From CAZOOK01 sp964581385 (GTDB lineage: Bacteria > Pseudomonadota > Gammaproteobacteria > Nevskiales > Nevskiaceae): a DNA stretch of 50,640 nt. The stretch spans positions 1-50,640 of the forward strand of contig CAZOOK010000038.1 of NCBI GenBank assembly GCA_964581385.1, in the 5' to 3' direction. Under the pieces are notes generated by a model that did not search any database, had not been told where the DNA came from, and saw only the letters and a list, made by a program, of their open reading frames with translations. Positions 43,664-50,640 of the stretch are shown piece after piece. The translations under genes were made by a program, and so were the position numbers. Within the stretch, counting starts at the first letter, position 1; the number at the start of each line of letters is the position of its first letter.

Positions 43664-44375
43664 GTTGACCTATAAGATGATATGGCGCTTTTAAAAAAAG
43701 CAAAAACACACGCAAATAATATGCGTGCCCATTCACAAGCCCGGATACCGGTATCAGACCGACGTGACGCTACCGTGACCTATTTGCGCTTGGGACAAAG
43801 CGAGTCCTATAGGAAGGACCTCTAAACACCAAGCGGCGCCATCGTAGTCAGCGATAACAACTGATGCGCGCGCAAAAAGCTTGAGCGGTGCAAAACGCGT
43901 GATCAGTGGCTAACGATTACCCAAACCTTTTTTATTGATCAACCCTTGATTCTATCTGCTCAACCTGAATCGAAACTTAAGATCGTAAAAAAATGCTGAC
44001 GAATACTTGTTTACCTTGATAAATAATGCCACACATTAAAAATCATAGCTTTTCCCCACCATTTTGCAACCCCCTGGGAAAAGCGTCGCGTATTACCAGC
44101 ACTACATTTGTGCGAACCTGTTTACATCAGGCGTTTTCATTGTGGCTCGGCATCGGCTTTGCCGTACGACGACCGCCGAATCTAACCGGCCCACTCGGAT
44201 CAAGAAATCGCGGAGCGCCGTGGTTCCGTGCGGTCACGATCAATGACAGAACGCACTGCCGTGAACAACTGATGCACACTATGCGGTCATCCGGCTAGCT
44301 GGTGTCGCCAACCGCGAGTGTCTTGCGCTGCCATCACCGTTCCCCTGCTCAGTGAGAGCCCACAGTCCACGCCAC
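43664..44375. other. AT-richer 712-bp intergenic region with several hairpins
   Basis: No convincing gene is present. Next to the glycoside hydrolase start are two inverted repeats: GCTTTTTTTAAAAGC-like (43687-43701) and CACGCA/TGCGTG (43709-43714 with 43722-43727). Further on, GCTTTTCCC (44048-44056) pairs perfectly with GGGAAAAGC (44076-44084) around 19 bases. The region separates the hydrolase from the GMC/DUF1080 operon, both on the minus strand, and must hold the hydrolase promoter. Base composition is clearly lower in GC than its neighbours. Confidence 0.45.
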
Positions 44376-45239
44376 TCAGTTTTGTCGCGATGCCGAGTCA
44401 TCCATCGGCAGTAATTCGATGCGTCTAAATTCAATCGGAAAACCGTTGGATTGGACGGAAATGTAGCCCGATACGAGGGCCTTGTCGGCGCCCTCTGCCA
44501 GCAAGCGGTGAACATCTGCGTTGCCTTCATCGAGCGTAGGATTCGTATATTCGACTACCAACGCCCCGTTGACGATCTGCCGGACGCGTATGCCGCCATC
44601 GACTTCAGCCATGATGGTAGTCCACTGGTCATCACGAATGGTCACGTCACTGACCTTAGAACATTGTCCCTGAAGCGGCTTGCCATCGATTAATACGCGC
44701 GTCCCGTTTTGGCATACGTTTCCCGTCGGCCTGCTGCCGAAGTACCACCCCCCAACAATATCGAACTCCGCAGACACCGGAAATTGCTGCTCCTTGCGCA
44801 TAGTCTCAGGGGCTTGACTATGCAGCTGGATCCCACTGTTCTTATATGCCCATCGCGGTGCACCGACCGCCAATGAGCCGACAAAACGGTACTCCGCGCG
44901 GATCCAGTAATGGGAGAATTTTTTCTTATAGAAGAGACTGCCGAAGCGATTGCCAAACTTGTCGTACTGCTCATAGGAAACCTTCAGCAGTCCGTCTTCG
45001 ACTCGGAACGTGTTTCGGTAGTTATCGCCGAGATCCTGCCCCGCGATCTTCACGATCCAATCGTCAAGATTCCTGCCATTGAACAGACTGATCCAGTTGC
45101 CAGCTGGGGCAATAACCTGGGTCTTCGGTTTAGGTGCACACGATGCTAACGTGAATAGCGTAGCAACAATGGCAATTGTCCGGATCACGACGGCCCTGTG
45201 GTTTCGGAAACCCCGGCGCGCAGCGCGCACTGTCAACAT
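44376..45239 (-). CDS. DUF1080 (3-keto-disaccharide hydrolase family) lipoprotein
   Basis: This 287-residue protein has a basic N-terminus, a hydrophobic segment and a lipobox Leu-Ala-Ser-Cys (Cys34), so it is probably an outer- or inner-membrane lipoprotein facing the periplasm. The rest is one concanavalin-like DUF1080 (PF06439) domain: WISLFNGRNLDDW, the central NSGIQLHSQ, EFDIVGGWYFG, and the end GYISVQSNGFPIEFRRIELLP. Characterised PF06439 members cleave 3-keto-glycosides. ATG at 45239 is chosen; an upstream start at 45317 would overlap the previous gene. It is the last gene of the GMC operon, 10 bp after the small-subunit gene. Confidence 0.85.
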   Translation of the reverse strand: MLTVRAARRGFRNHRAVVIRTIAIVATLFTLASCAPKPKTQVIAPAGNWISLFNGRNLDDWIVKIAGQDLGDNYRNTFRVEDGLLKVSYEQYDKFGNRFGSLFYKKKFSHYWIRAEYRFVGSLAVGAPRWAYKNSGIQLHSQAPETMRKEQQFPVSAEFDIVGGWYFGSRPTGNVCQNGTRVLIDGKPLQGQCSKVSDVTIRDDQWTTIMAEVDGGIRVRQIVNGALVVEYTNPTLDEGNADVHRLLAEGADKALVSGYISVQSNGFPIEFRRIELLPMDDSASRQN

Positions 45240-45249
45240 GGACGTCCGC

Positions 45250-45708
45250 TCAAGTCGTTGATTGTGGATCGGTGGGTGGGCGCGCAAACGGATTGCCACA
45301 GGCACGCATTGGATCATAGAGATTCACGTACCGTACCGTACGAGAAACATCTGCCCCATTCTGAAAGAAGTCACTCGACAGCAGATATAACGTGGCGAGG
45401 TTGTCTTCCATGCGCTGCCGACGCGTGCGTTTGTCGTCGGAGAATCCCCAGTGCGTGGTCGGTTTGGCGAGCATCGATCGTATGCGCCCCTTAACACGAA
45501 GCCAGCTTGGGCGTTTGGCCAGCAACGCAGCCACCTTGTCCTTTGCAAACGCGCGCGGCCCTTCTTCATCTAGCTTGAGAAAGCTCAGGCGCCGGCGGAC
45601 GGCCGCCGCTATTTCGGCCTCGTTGATTAATTCCGTACCCAACGCCCCGACGACCACGAAAGCGACAGCACCCAACCCTCCCAACAGGAAATTGCGACGT
45701 TTGATCAT
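45250..45708 (-). CDS. Tat-signal small protein, gluconate 2-dehydrogenase subunit 3-like
   Basis: This 152-residue protein begins with a twin-arginine signal (Lys-Arg-Arg-Asn-Phe-Leu-Leu, then a hydrophobic stretch to about residue 25). The remainder is helical and charged, with YLLSSDFFQNGADVSRTVRYVNLYDP near the end, as in the small subunits that escort GMC sugar dehydrogenases (PF13618-like). Its ATG at 45708 overlaps the TAA stop of the GMC gene by one base (TAATG), indicating coupled translation. It would export the partner oxidoreductase through Tat. The family match is by context and general pattern, not a firm motif. Confidence 0.7.
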   Translation of the reverse strand: MIKRRNFLLGGLGAVAFVVVGALGTELINEAEIAAAVRRRLSFLKLDEEGPRAFAKDKVAALLAKRPSWLRVKGRIRSMLAKPTTHWGFSDDKRTRRQRMEDNLATLYLLSSDFFQNGADVSRTVRYVNLYDPMRACGNPFARPPTDPQSTT

Positions 45709-47156
45709 TAGGAGTTCCGTCCTAATATATGGTTCGCGGCCCACAGCGAAAGCGCGGACACCGTAAGGGTTGGATAAGAGGGACTTGCGGTTGGGTACGA
45801 ACTCGAACCCAGAACCAGAAGATTACGATATTTATGGTGCACCAAGTAACGATCGACGACGCTGGTGGACGGATCATCGCCCATTACGACCGTTCCTTGG
45901 ATGTGGGCAGCCGTCGAGCCCAACTCGGTCGATACGAGACGTTCAATGGGCAGCGCCTCTGACAGCTTATCGATCATGCGCGGAATCTGATTGGCCGCTT
46001 TCATGGCGTAATCCGAGTAGTTCGCGAAATGTACGCGAGCGAGCCTGGGGTCGTTCGGGCTGACCGTAACGGTATTCGCGTCGCTTGGAATGTCGTCGAA
46101 CAAAAAGCCGAGCATCAAACGCTCGGTCCATCGGCCAGGCTCCAGTCTCAAGGTGTCATCGGGTCTACTGGCAAATGGCACATTCCACGTTTCGATCATA
46201 CATGCCGCGTGGTCGCGACGATGTTCGCCGTCGTAGAACAAGTACCCTAGTCCCGATAACACTGTACTTCCGTTGTAGCTCTTGACACCCTTTAGATCGA
46301 GTGTGACGTATACCGGCATCTGTTCGTGGAGACGACGACCAATAAGGGGATGATCAAATCCGGAGCGCAAGAGGATATGGGGATTAAATAGTGCGCTGGC
46401 TCCAAGCACGATCAGATCGCCGGTATCCCGCTTGCTCGCGCCGTTTTGAAGATAAGTGATTCCCTGTACTACATTGGCTGCGGTATCGACTGCTTGCACT
46501 TCGGATCGCAACTGAAGTGTCACCCTGGGATCTTTATAGATGTGTGCCAAACCATTCTGAATCGTGAACTTTGCATCGACTGGACAATTGGAGCAGTAGC
46601 CAGTCGCGCAACAAATCCCGCGCGTCCCCGTCGCGACACTTGCTCTGGCAGTGGCCATCTGGTACCAATCGTTAGGAAAGCGCTTCTTTAGAAGCACGTC
46701 TGGATCGGAAAAACGGTGTGGCGGCAACGGGAATGGCCTCGATCGAGGCATGGGGCTTTCACTGGGCCCAGAAACCATCATGACCTGCTCTACCATGCAG
46801 TAGTGCTGTTCCAGATCGTCATACGACATGGGCCAATCCGTACCGATGCCGTAGCGCGATTTCAGCTTGAAATCCCCGGGCATCATCCGGGTGGTACCGC
46901 CCATCCAGCACTTGGAATTCCCGCCGAACCCTGGACTGGTGTACCAGTCCTTCAACGGGTTGTCATTCTCGTAGACCTCTTCCGGGTCGATACTCGAGTG
47001 ACGACGGTGGGTCAGCTGCCAGGCCTTGGTATCCTCATTGCCGCGCTCCAGAACAAGAATCCTGGCATTGCGCGGAGCATGCTCGAGATACCGCATCAAA
47101 AAGAAGGATGACGCAAAAGACGTTCCCACGATCACTACGTCGTAGTGTTCACTCAT
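45708..47156 (-). CDS. GMC-family oxidoreductase (probable sugar dehydrogenase)
   Basis: This 482-residue flavoprotein has the N-terminal FAD-binding strand-turn (VVIVGTSFASSFFL, a variant of GxGxxG), a Cys-rich segment (GICCATGYCSNCPVDAKF, about 155-172) and the C-terminal GMC_oxred_C domain: the first catalytic His in HIQGTVVMGDDPSTSVVD (about 422) and LLVLGSSSYPTASP. The second catalytic position, normally Asn or His before Pro-Thr-Leu-Thr, is Tyr here (SYPTLT). It has no signal peptide of its own, so the Tat-signal small subunit downstream probably carries it to the periplasm. With the DUF1080 protein, C3 oxidation of glycosides is the likely reaction. Confidence 0.85.
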   Translation of the reverse strand: MSEHYDVVIVGTSFASSFFLMRYLEHAPRNARILVLERGNEDTKAWQLTHRRHSSIDPEEVYENDNPLKDWYTSPGFGGNSKCWMGGTTRMMPGDFKLKSRYGIGTDWPMSYDDLEQHYCMVEQVMMVSGPSESPMPRSRPFPLPPHRFSDPDVLLKKRFPNDWYQMATARASVATGTRGICCATGYCSNCPVDAKFTIQNGLAHIYKDPRVTLQLRSEVQAVDTAANVVQGITYLQNGASKRDTGDLIVLGASALFNPHILLRSGFDHPLIGRRLHEQMPVYVTLDLKGVKSYNGSTVLSGLGYLFYDGEHRRDHAACMIETWNVPFASRPDDTLRLEPGRWTERLMLGFLFDDIPSDANTVTVSPNDPRLARVHFANYSDYAMKAANQIPRMIDKLSEALPIERLVSTELGSTAAHIQGTVVMGDDPSTSVVDRYLVHHKYRNLLVLGSSSYPTASPSYPTLTVSALSLWAANHILGRNS

Positions 47157-47933
47157 CCAGCTTCACCCCGTTTGGCCCCAGCAGCATCGTGACACATAAA
47201 TAACGCATGATTCCAGGCCTATTGCGGACCGGAGAAAGCGATGACTGCAAGACCACAGCAGGCGGCGTGGAAGATTTCGGACGAGGAGCGCAGTGACCTG
47301 GATACTTATCTGCGATCACGGAAAACGAAATAGCCTGTTAAGCTTGCGGTTCACAAGTTGATTTACAAAACTGTAAAGATCGCGAGTGCTCGGTTTGAGA
47401 AGTTCGCAAAACTTTAACGACCTCGCACGGCATTATGACCGACACAGAACCCTCGGGAACTGGGATACATTCATAAATTCAGTGAGGTAAGTCCACAGGT
47501 TTTCCAGGGGAACCAACAAAGATTTGACCTAATGCGATAGTCGAGTTGTGCCGGCGGTGTCGCAAGATGCGAGAGTTGTTGGCACGAAATTATTGCCGAG
47601 AGCGGCATCAGTAAAGTGCTTTTGCTTTGTGGTGATTGGTGCTCTTGAGCGTCTGCGCAGCGCATAGCTCAGGCGCCCGGCTTTGGTGGGAAGCATTGAC
47701 TTGAGAATAGAACCGAACCGATGAGCCGTTTCAGATAACCGCGCGCCCGGCGCGGAAATATGACCGTTCGTCAGGGTTGGCATTGGGATGAAGGGGCAAT
47801 TGGCCGAAAGACTGGCGCAATTCGCCGCTTGGTTTATGCATTGGCATTAACCGATCTTGCAGGACTGAAGAACTTCGGCACTGGCAACGACTGAGACAGG
47901 TCATCGCTCGGTTGCCGTGGACAGGGGATGAAA
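47157..47933. other. 777-bp intergenic region between divergent genes
   Basis: This region separates the minus-strand GMC operon from the plus-strand Calx-beta gene and should contain both promoters. Apart from one 30-codon frame (47241-47333) I see no supported gene; several short minus-strand frames lack ribosome-binding sites and family patterns. No clear terminator or repeat was found. Confidence 0.4.
47241..47333 (+). pseudogene. Possible transposase N-terminal remnant or 30-residue ORF
   Basis: A 30-codon frame starts at ATG 47241 with GGAG seven bases upstream and ends TAG. The segment WKISDEERSDLDTYLRSRKT resembles the N-terminal helix of IS630-family transposases (Ser-Asp-Glu-Glu-Arg ... 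Arg-Ser-Arg-Lys). The following DNA does not continue that similarity in any frame I could recognise. It may be a remnant or an unrelated small protein. Confidence 0.3.
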
Positions 47934-50640
47934 ATGGGAACAGTTTTCGCACGTTGCAGCGCTTTTCTTATCGTTATGTTTCTTGCAGCGTGCAGTGGCG
48001 GGGGCGGAAGTGCGGATACTTCCGCGTCTGGACCGATACAGACTCCCAGCGGTGATCCACCAATTGACGCCGGAACCCTGTCTTTTTCCCAATCCGCTTA
48101 CATAGTAGCGCAAGGCAGTGGGACGTTGCAGGTGATCGTAAGCCGCACCAGTGGTAGCAGCGGTGCAGTCAGTGTGACCTATGCTTTGAGCGACGGTACA
48201 GCTCGCGCCGGTATCGATTACACCGCCACAGCCAGTGTGGTCAGCTGGGCAGATGGCGATAATGCCGACAAAACAATCTCGATACCGATTAGCAACGCAA
48301 CGCCATTCGTCGGGAGCAAGACTTTCTCGATCGCACTGCAGTCAGCTTCGGTTACCGGTGGTGCTGCGATCGGTACACCGAACAGCGTAGCGGTGACCAT
48401 CAACGGCGACGGCGTGGCCGGCTCGCTGGCTTTTTCGAGCGGAGCGTACACGGCACTGCAGGGTAGCGGCTCGCTGCAAGTCGTGGTCAGTCGCGTTGGC
48501 GGCTCCAACGGTGCAGTCAGTGTGGCCTATGCCACCACCGACGGTACTGCAGTGGCTGGCGCTGATTACACCGCAACAAGCGGCACGCTGAACTGGTCCG
48601 ATAGCGATAGCGCTCCCAAATCGATTCCAATACCCGTAAGCAGTAGCACACCATTCCTCGGGAACAAAAGTTTCTCCATTGCCCTGACGTCGCCCGCCGG
48701 AGGGGCAAGTCTCGGCGCGCCGAGCACCGCCACTCTGTCTATCAATGGCAGCCTCGTCTCTGTGGCAGGAGCACTGTCGTTGTCGCAGGCAGCGTATGGA
48801 GTTTCGCAAAGTGGCGGCGCGGTGACCGTGACACTGAATCGCAGTGGCGGTTCGAATGGTGTCGTCAGTGTTCACTACGCCACGGGCAATGGTACGGCGA
48901 CGGCTGGCACGGAGTACACGGCTACCAGCAACACGGTCAGCTGGGTGGATGGTGATGCATCGGCGAAGACCTTCACGGTCCCGATACTGAGCGGCAGTCC
49001 GTTCACCGGTACCAAGACATTCACTGTGACGCTGACGTCGCCGACGGGCGGTGCCACATTGGGCACGAGCAGCGCGACAGTGACGATCACGGGCACCGGC
49101 GTGGCCGGTTCGCTGGGTTTTGCATCGGCGACGTACAGCAGCACACAGACTGGTGGCACGGTAACGGTAACGGTGACGCGTGGTAGCGGCGGCAACGCTG
49201 CGGCGAGCGTGGGCTATGCCACGAGCAACGGCACGGCGGTATCGGGAACCGATTTCACTACGACGAGCGGCACGCTGAGCTGGGCGGCGGGCGACACCGC
49301 GTCAAAGACCTTCAGCGTGACAATCGCCAATACTAGCGGCAACCCCATCACCGGTACCAAGACGTTCGCTGTGACACTGACATCGCCAACGGGCGGGGCC
49401 ACACTGGGCACCAGTAGCGCGACGGTGACGATCGCCGGCACCGGCGTGGCCGGCTCGCTCGGATTATCTGCGGCGAGCTATGCAATGACGCAAACCAGTG
49501 CTGGCACCTCGGTGACGATTACGGTCAATCGTGGCGGCGGGGGCAACAGCGCGGTCGGCGTTTCGTATGCGACGAGCAGCGGCACGGCCAGCGCCGGTAC
49601 CGATTACACCAGCACGAGCGGAACGCTGAGCTGGTCTGCGGGCAACACCTCTGCAAAAACCTTCACGGTCCCGATACTGGGCAGCAGTCCGTTCACCGGT
49701 ACCAAGACATTCACTGTGACGCTGACGTCGCCGACGGGCGGTGCCACATTGGGCACGAGCAGCGCGACAGTGACGATCACGGGCACCGGCGTGCCCGGCT
49801 CGCTGGCACTATCAGCCTCGGCCTATGCGGTGACGCAGACCAGTAGCGGCACGAACGTGACGATCACGGTCAACCGTGGCGGTGGCGGCAACACGGCGGC
49901 GAGCGTCACTTATTCGACGAGCAATGGCACTGCGACAGCGGGCACGGATTACACCAGCAGTAGCGCTACGCTGAACTGGTCTGCGGGCGACACGGCGGCG
50001 AAGACCTTCACAGTGCCGATACTCGGCAGCAGCCCGTTCACAGGTACTAAGACGTTCAACATCACGCTGTCCGCCGTCAGCGGCGCCACTCTGGGCACCA
50101 GCACTGCTACGGTGACGATCACCGGTGCTGGCGTAAGCGCAGGTTCGCTGGCCTTCTCGAGTGCAAGCTACTCAATCCTGCAGATTGTCGGCATTAATCC
50201 GGTGACGATCACGGTCAATCGTACGGGCGGTTCAAGTGGTGCGGTCAGCGTTGACTATGCCACGAGCAATGGCACGGCAATAGCGGGGATACACTTCACC
50301 GCACAAAGTGGCACGCTAAACTGGGCAGCGGGCGATACCGCGGCGAAGACCTTCACAGTTTCGATTCTCGGAACGACGCCTTTCTCCGGTAGCAAGACTT
50401 TGAATGTGGCGTTGTCGTCAGTTGCCGGAGGCGCATCGTTGGGGACTCCGAACTCTGCGGTCGTGACGATCGCCGGCAGCGTTGTAACCCTACCTTCTGC
50501 CGTTACGAATCTGCAACTGATCAACCAGGGTGGTCCGACGAACGACACCAACCCCTTGAGCAACTACCAGGGAATCAGCTGGGGCGCTGCAACAGCGGGC
50601 AGCTATCCGGTGTCCTCCTACAAGATCTATCGCAACGGCG
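47934..50640 (+). CDS. Calx-beta repeat lipoprotein (3' end beyond window)
   Basis: The frame is open from ATG 47934 to the right edge (over 900 codons). AGGGGA lies 5-6 bases upstream; an in-frame ATG at 47928 is the alternative. The signal peptide ends in lipobox Leu-Ala-Ala-Cys, followed by a Gly/Ser/Thr linker. Then seven Calx-beta domains of about 115 residues follow, starting near residues 50, 163, 279, 392, 506, 622 and 737, each with the signature AspGlyThrAla ... AspTyrThr ... SerGlyThrLeu ... Trp ... GlyAsp ... LysThr. From about 855 a fibronectin-III-like domain begins (ISWGAAT ... SSYKIYRNG). Calx-beta domains bind Ca2+; the protein is probably an extracellular adhesin or matrix component. 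Confidence 0.85.
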   Translation, partial: MGTVFARCSAFLIVMFLAACSGGGGSADTSASGPIQTPSGDPPIDAGTLSFSQSAYIVAQGSGTLQVIVSRTSGSSGAVSVTYALSDGTARAGIDYTATASVVSWADGDNADKTISIPISNATPFVGSKTFSIALQSASVTGGAAIGTPNSVAVTINGDGVAGSLAFSSGAYTALQGSGSLQVVVSRVGGSNGAVSVAYATTDGTAVAGADYTATSGTLNWSDSDSAPKSIPIPVSSSTPFLGNKSFSIALTSPAGGASLGAPSTATLSINGSLVSVAGALSLSQAAYGVSQSGGAVTVTLNRSGGSNGVVSVHYATGNGTATAGTEYTATSNTVSWVDGDASAKTFTVPILSGSPFTGTKTFTVTLTSPTGGATLGTSSATVTITGTGVAGSLGFASATYSSTQTGGTVTVTVTRGSGGNAAASVGYATSNGTAVSGTDFTTTSGTLSWAAGDTASKTFSVTIANTSGNPITGTKTFAVTLTSPTGGATLGTSSATVTIAGTGVAGSLGLSAASYAMTQTSAGTSVTITVNRGGGGNSAVGVSYATSSGTASAGTDYTSTSGTLSWSAGNTSAKTFTVPILGSSPFTGTKTFTVTLTSPTGGATLGTSSATVTITGTGVPGSLALSASAYAVTQTSSGTNVTITVNRGGGGNTAASVTYSTSNGTATAGTDYTSSSATLNWSAGDTAAKTFTVPILGSSPFTGTKTFNITLSAVSGATLGTSTATVTITGAGVSAGSLAFSSASYSILQIVGINPVTITVNRTGGSSGAVSVDYATSNGTAIAGIHFTAQSGTLNWAAGDTAAKTFTVSILGTTPFSGSKTLNVALSSVAGGASLGTPNSAVVTIAGSVVTLPSAVTNLQLINQGGPTNDTNPLSNYQGISWGAATAGSYPVSSYKIYRNG
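48969..49793 (+). repeat. 135-bp near-identical segments 690 bp apart in the Calx-beta gene
   Basis: Segments 48969-49103 and 49659-49793 differ at only two bases by eye, whereas the Calx-beta unit between them is visibly diverged. The 690-bp offset equals two domain units. This points to recent duplication of a two-domain block or gene conversion. Confidence 0.85.

Noticed and set aside
43664..43900. c-di-GMP (GEMM) riboswitch before the glycoside hydrolase
   Set aside because: GGTCACG-like bases occur on the minus strand, but the conserved GEMM core and paired helices could not be built.

Overview
The window is about 50.6 kb of GC-rich, gene-dense bacterial chromosome. Several gene groupings (dapA beside gcvR, bcp and phoH; thiL overlapping pgpA; a 180-kDa-type NAD-glutamate dehydrogenase) resemble those of the Xanthomonadales/Lysobacterales (Rhodanobacteraceae-like Gammaproteobacteria). 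The secreted glycosidase and sugar-oxidation genes suggest a soil or plant-matter lifestyle. The taxonomic assignment is inference from gene content; no rRNA or tRNA gene was seen.

Layout. (1) 1-1.3 kb, accessory: a broken Phd/YefM antitoxin gene cut by the left edge, two inverted repeats over its promoter, three REP-like repeats, and a PD-(D/E)XK nuclease-fold gene. (2) 1.4-8.4 kb: the large NAD-glutamate dehydrogenase, a 168-bp quasi-palindromic non-coding element directly upstream of its start, a response-regulator diguanylate cyclase, and pncC. (3) 8.5-19.4 kb: a complete potassium block, with a 27-residue unnamed membrane microprotein, kdpF-A-B-C, kdpD-kdpE, then dsbC and a CvrA/NhaP2-type K+/H+ antiporter. 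(4) 19.4-30.9 kb, housekeeping: xerD, zapE, a PAS-GGDEF regulator, an acetolactate synthase large subunit without its small subunit, two lipoproteins, ppnP, dapA, gcvR, bcp, a PIN-PhoH ATPase with a small partner, and a NYN-domain protein. (5) 31.1-35.5 kb: a minus-strand operon of membrane diguanylate cyclase, histone-deacetylase-family enzyme and Pat-type protein acetyltransferase. (6) 35.9-39.9 kb: ETF-ubiquinone oxidoreductase, beta carbonic anhydrase, pgpA, thiL. (7) 40.1-50.6 kb, secreted and sugar-active: a repeat-rich glycoside hydrolase with near-identical 249-bp internal repeats; a three-gene operon (GMC oxidoreductase, Tat-signal small subunit, DUF1080 lipoprotein) that fits 3-keto-sugar chemistry; and a Calx-beta repeat lipoprotein running off the right edge.

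How the parts may work together. KdpDE would switch on high-affinity K+ uptake while the CvrA-type antiporter exports K+. The acetyltransferase and deacetylase form a write/erase pair that is translationally coupled to a c-di-GMP synthase. The GMC, small-subunit and DUF1080 genes look like an oxidise-then-cleave route for glycosides beside a secreted arabinofuranosidase-like enzyme. These links are inferred from gene order and family knowledge. The candidates I find most worth follow-up are the cyclase-deacetylase-acetyltransferase operon, the 3-keto-glycoside operon (whose GMC enzyme has Tyr where the second catalytic His/Asn is expected), the kdp microprotein, and the palindromic element upstream of the glutamate dehydrogenase.
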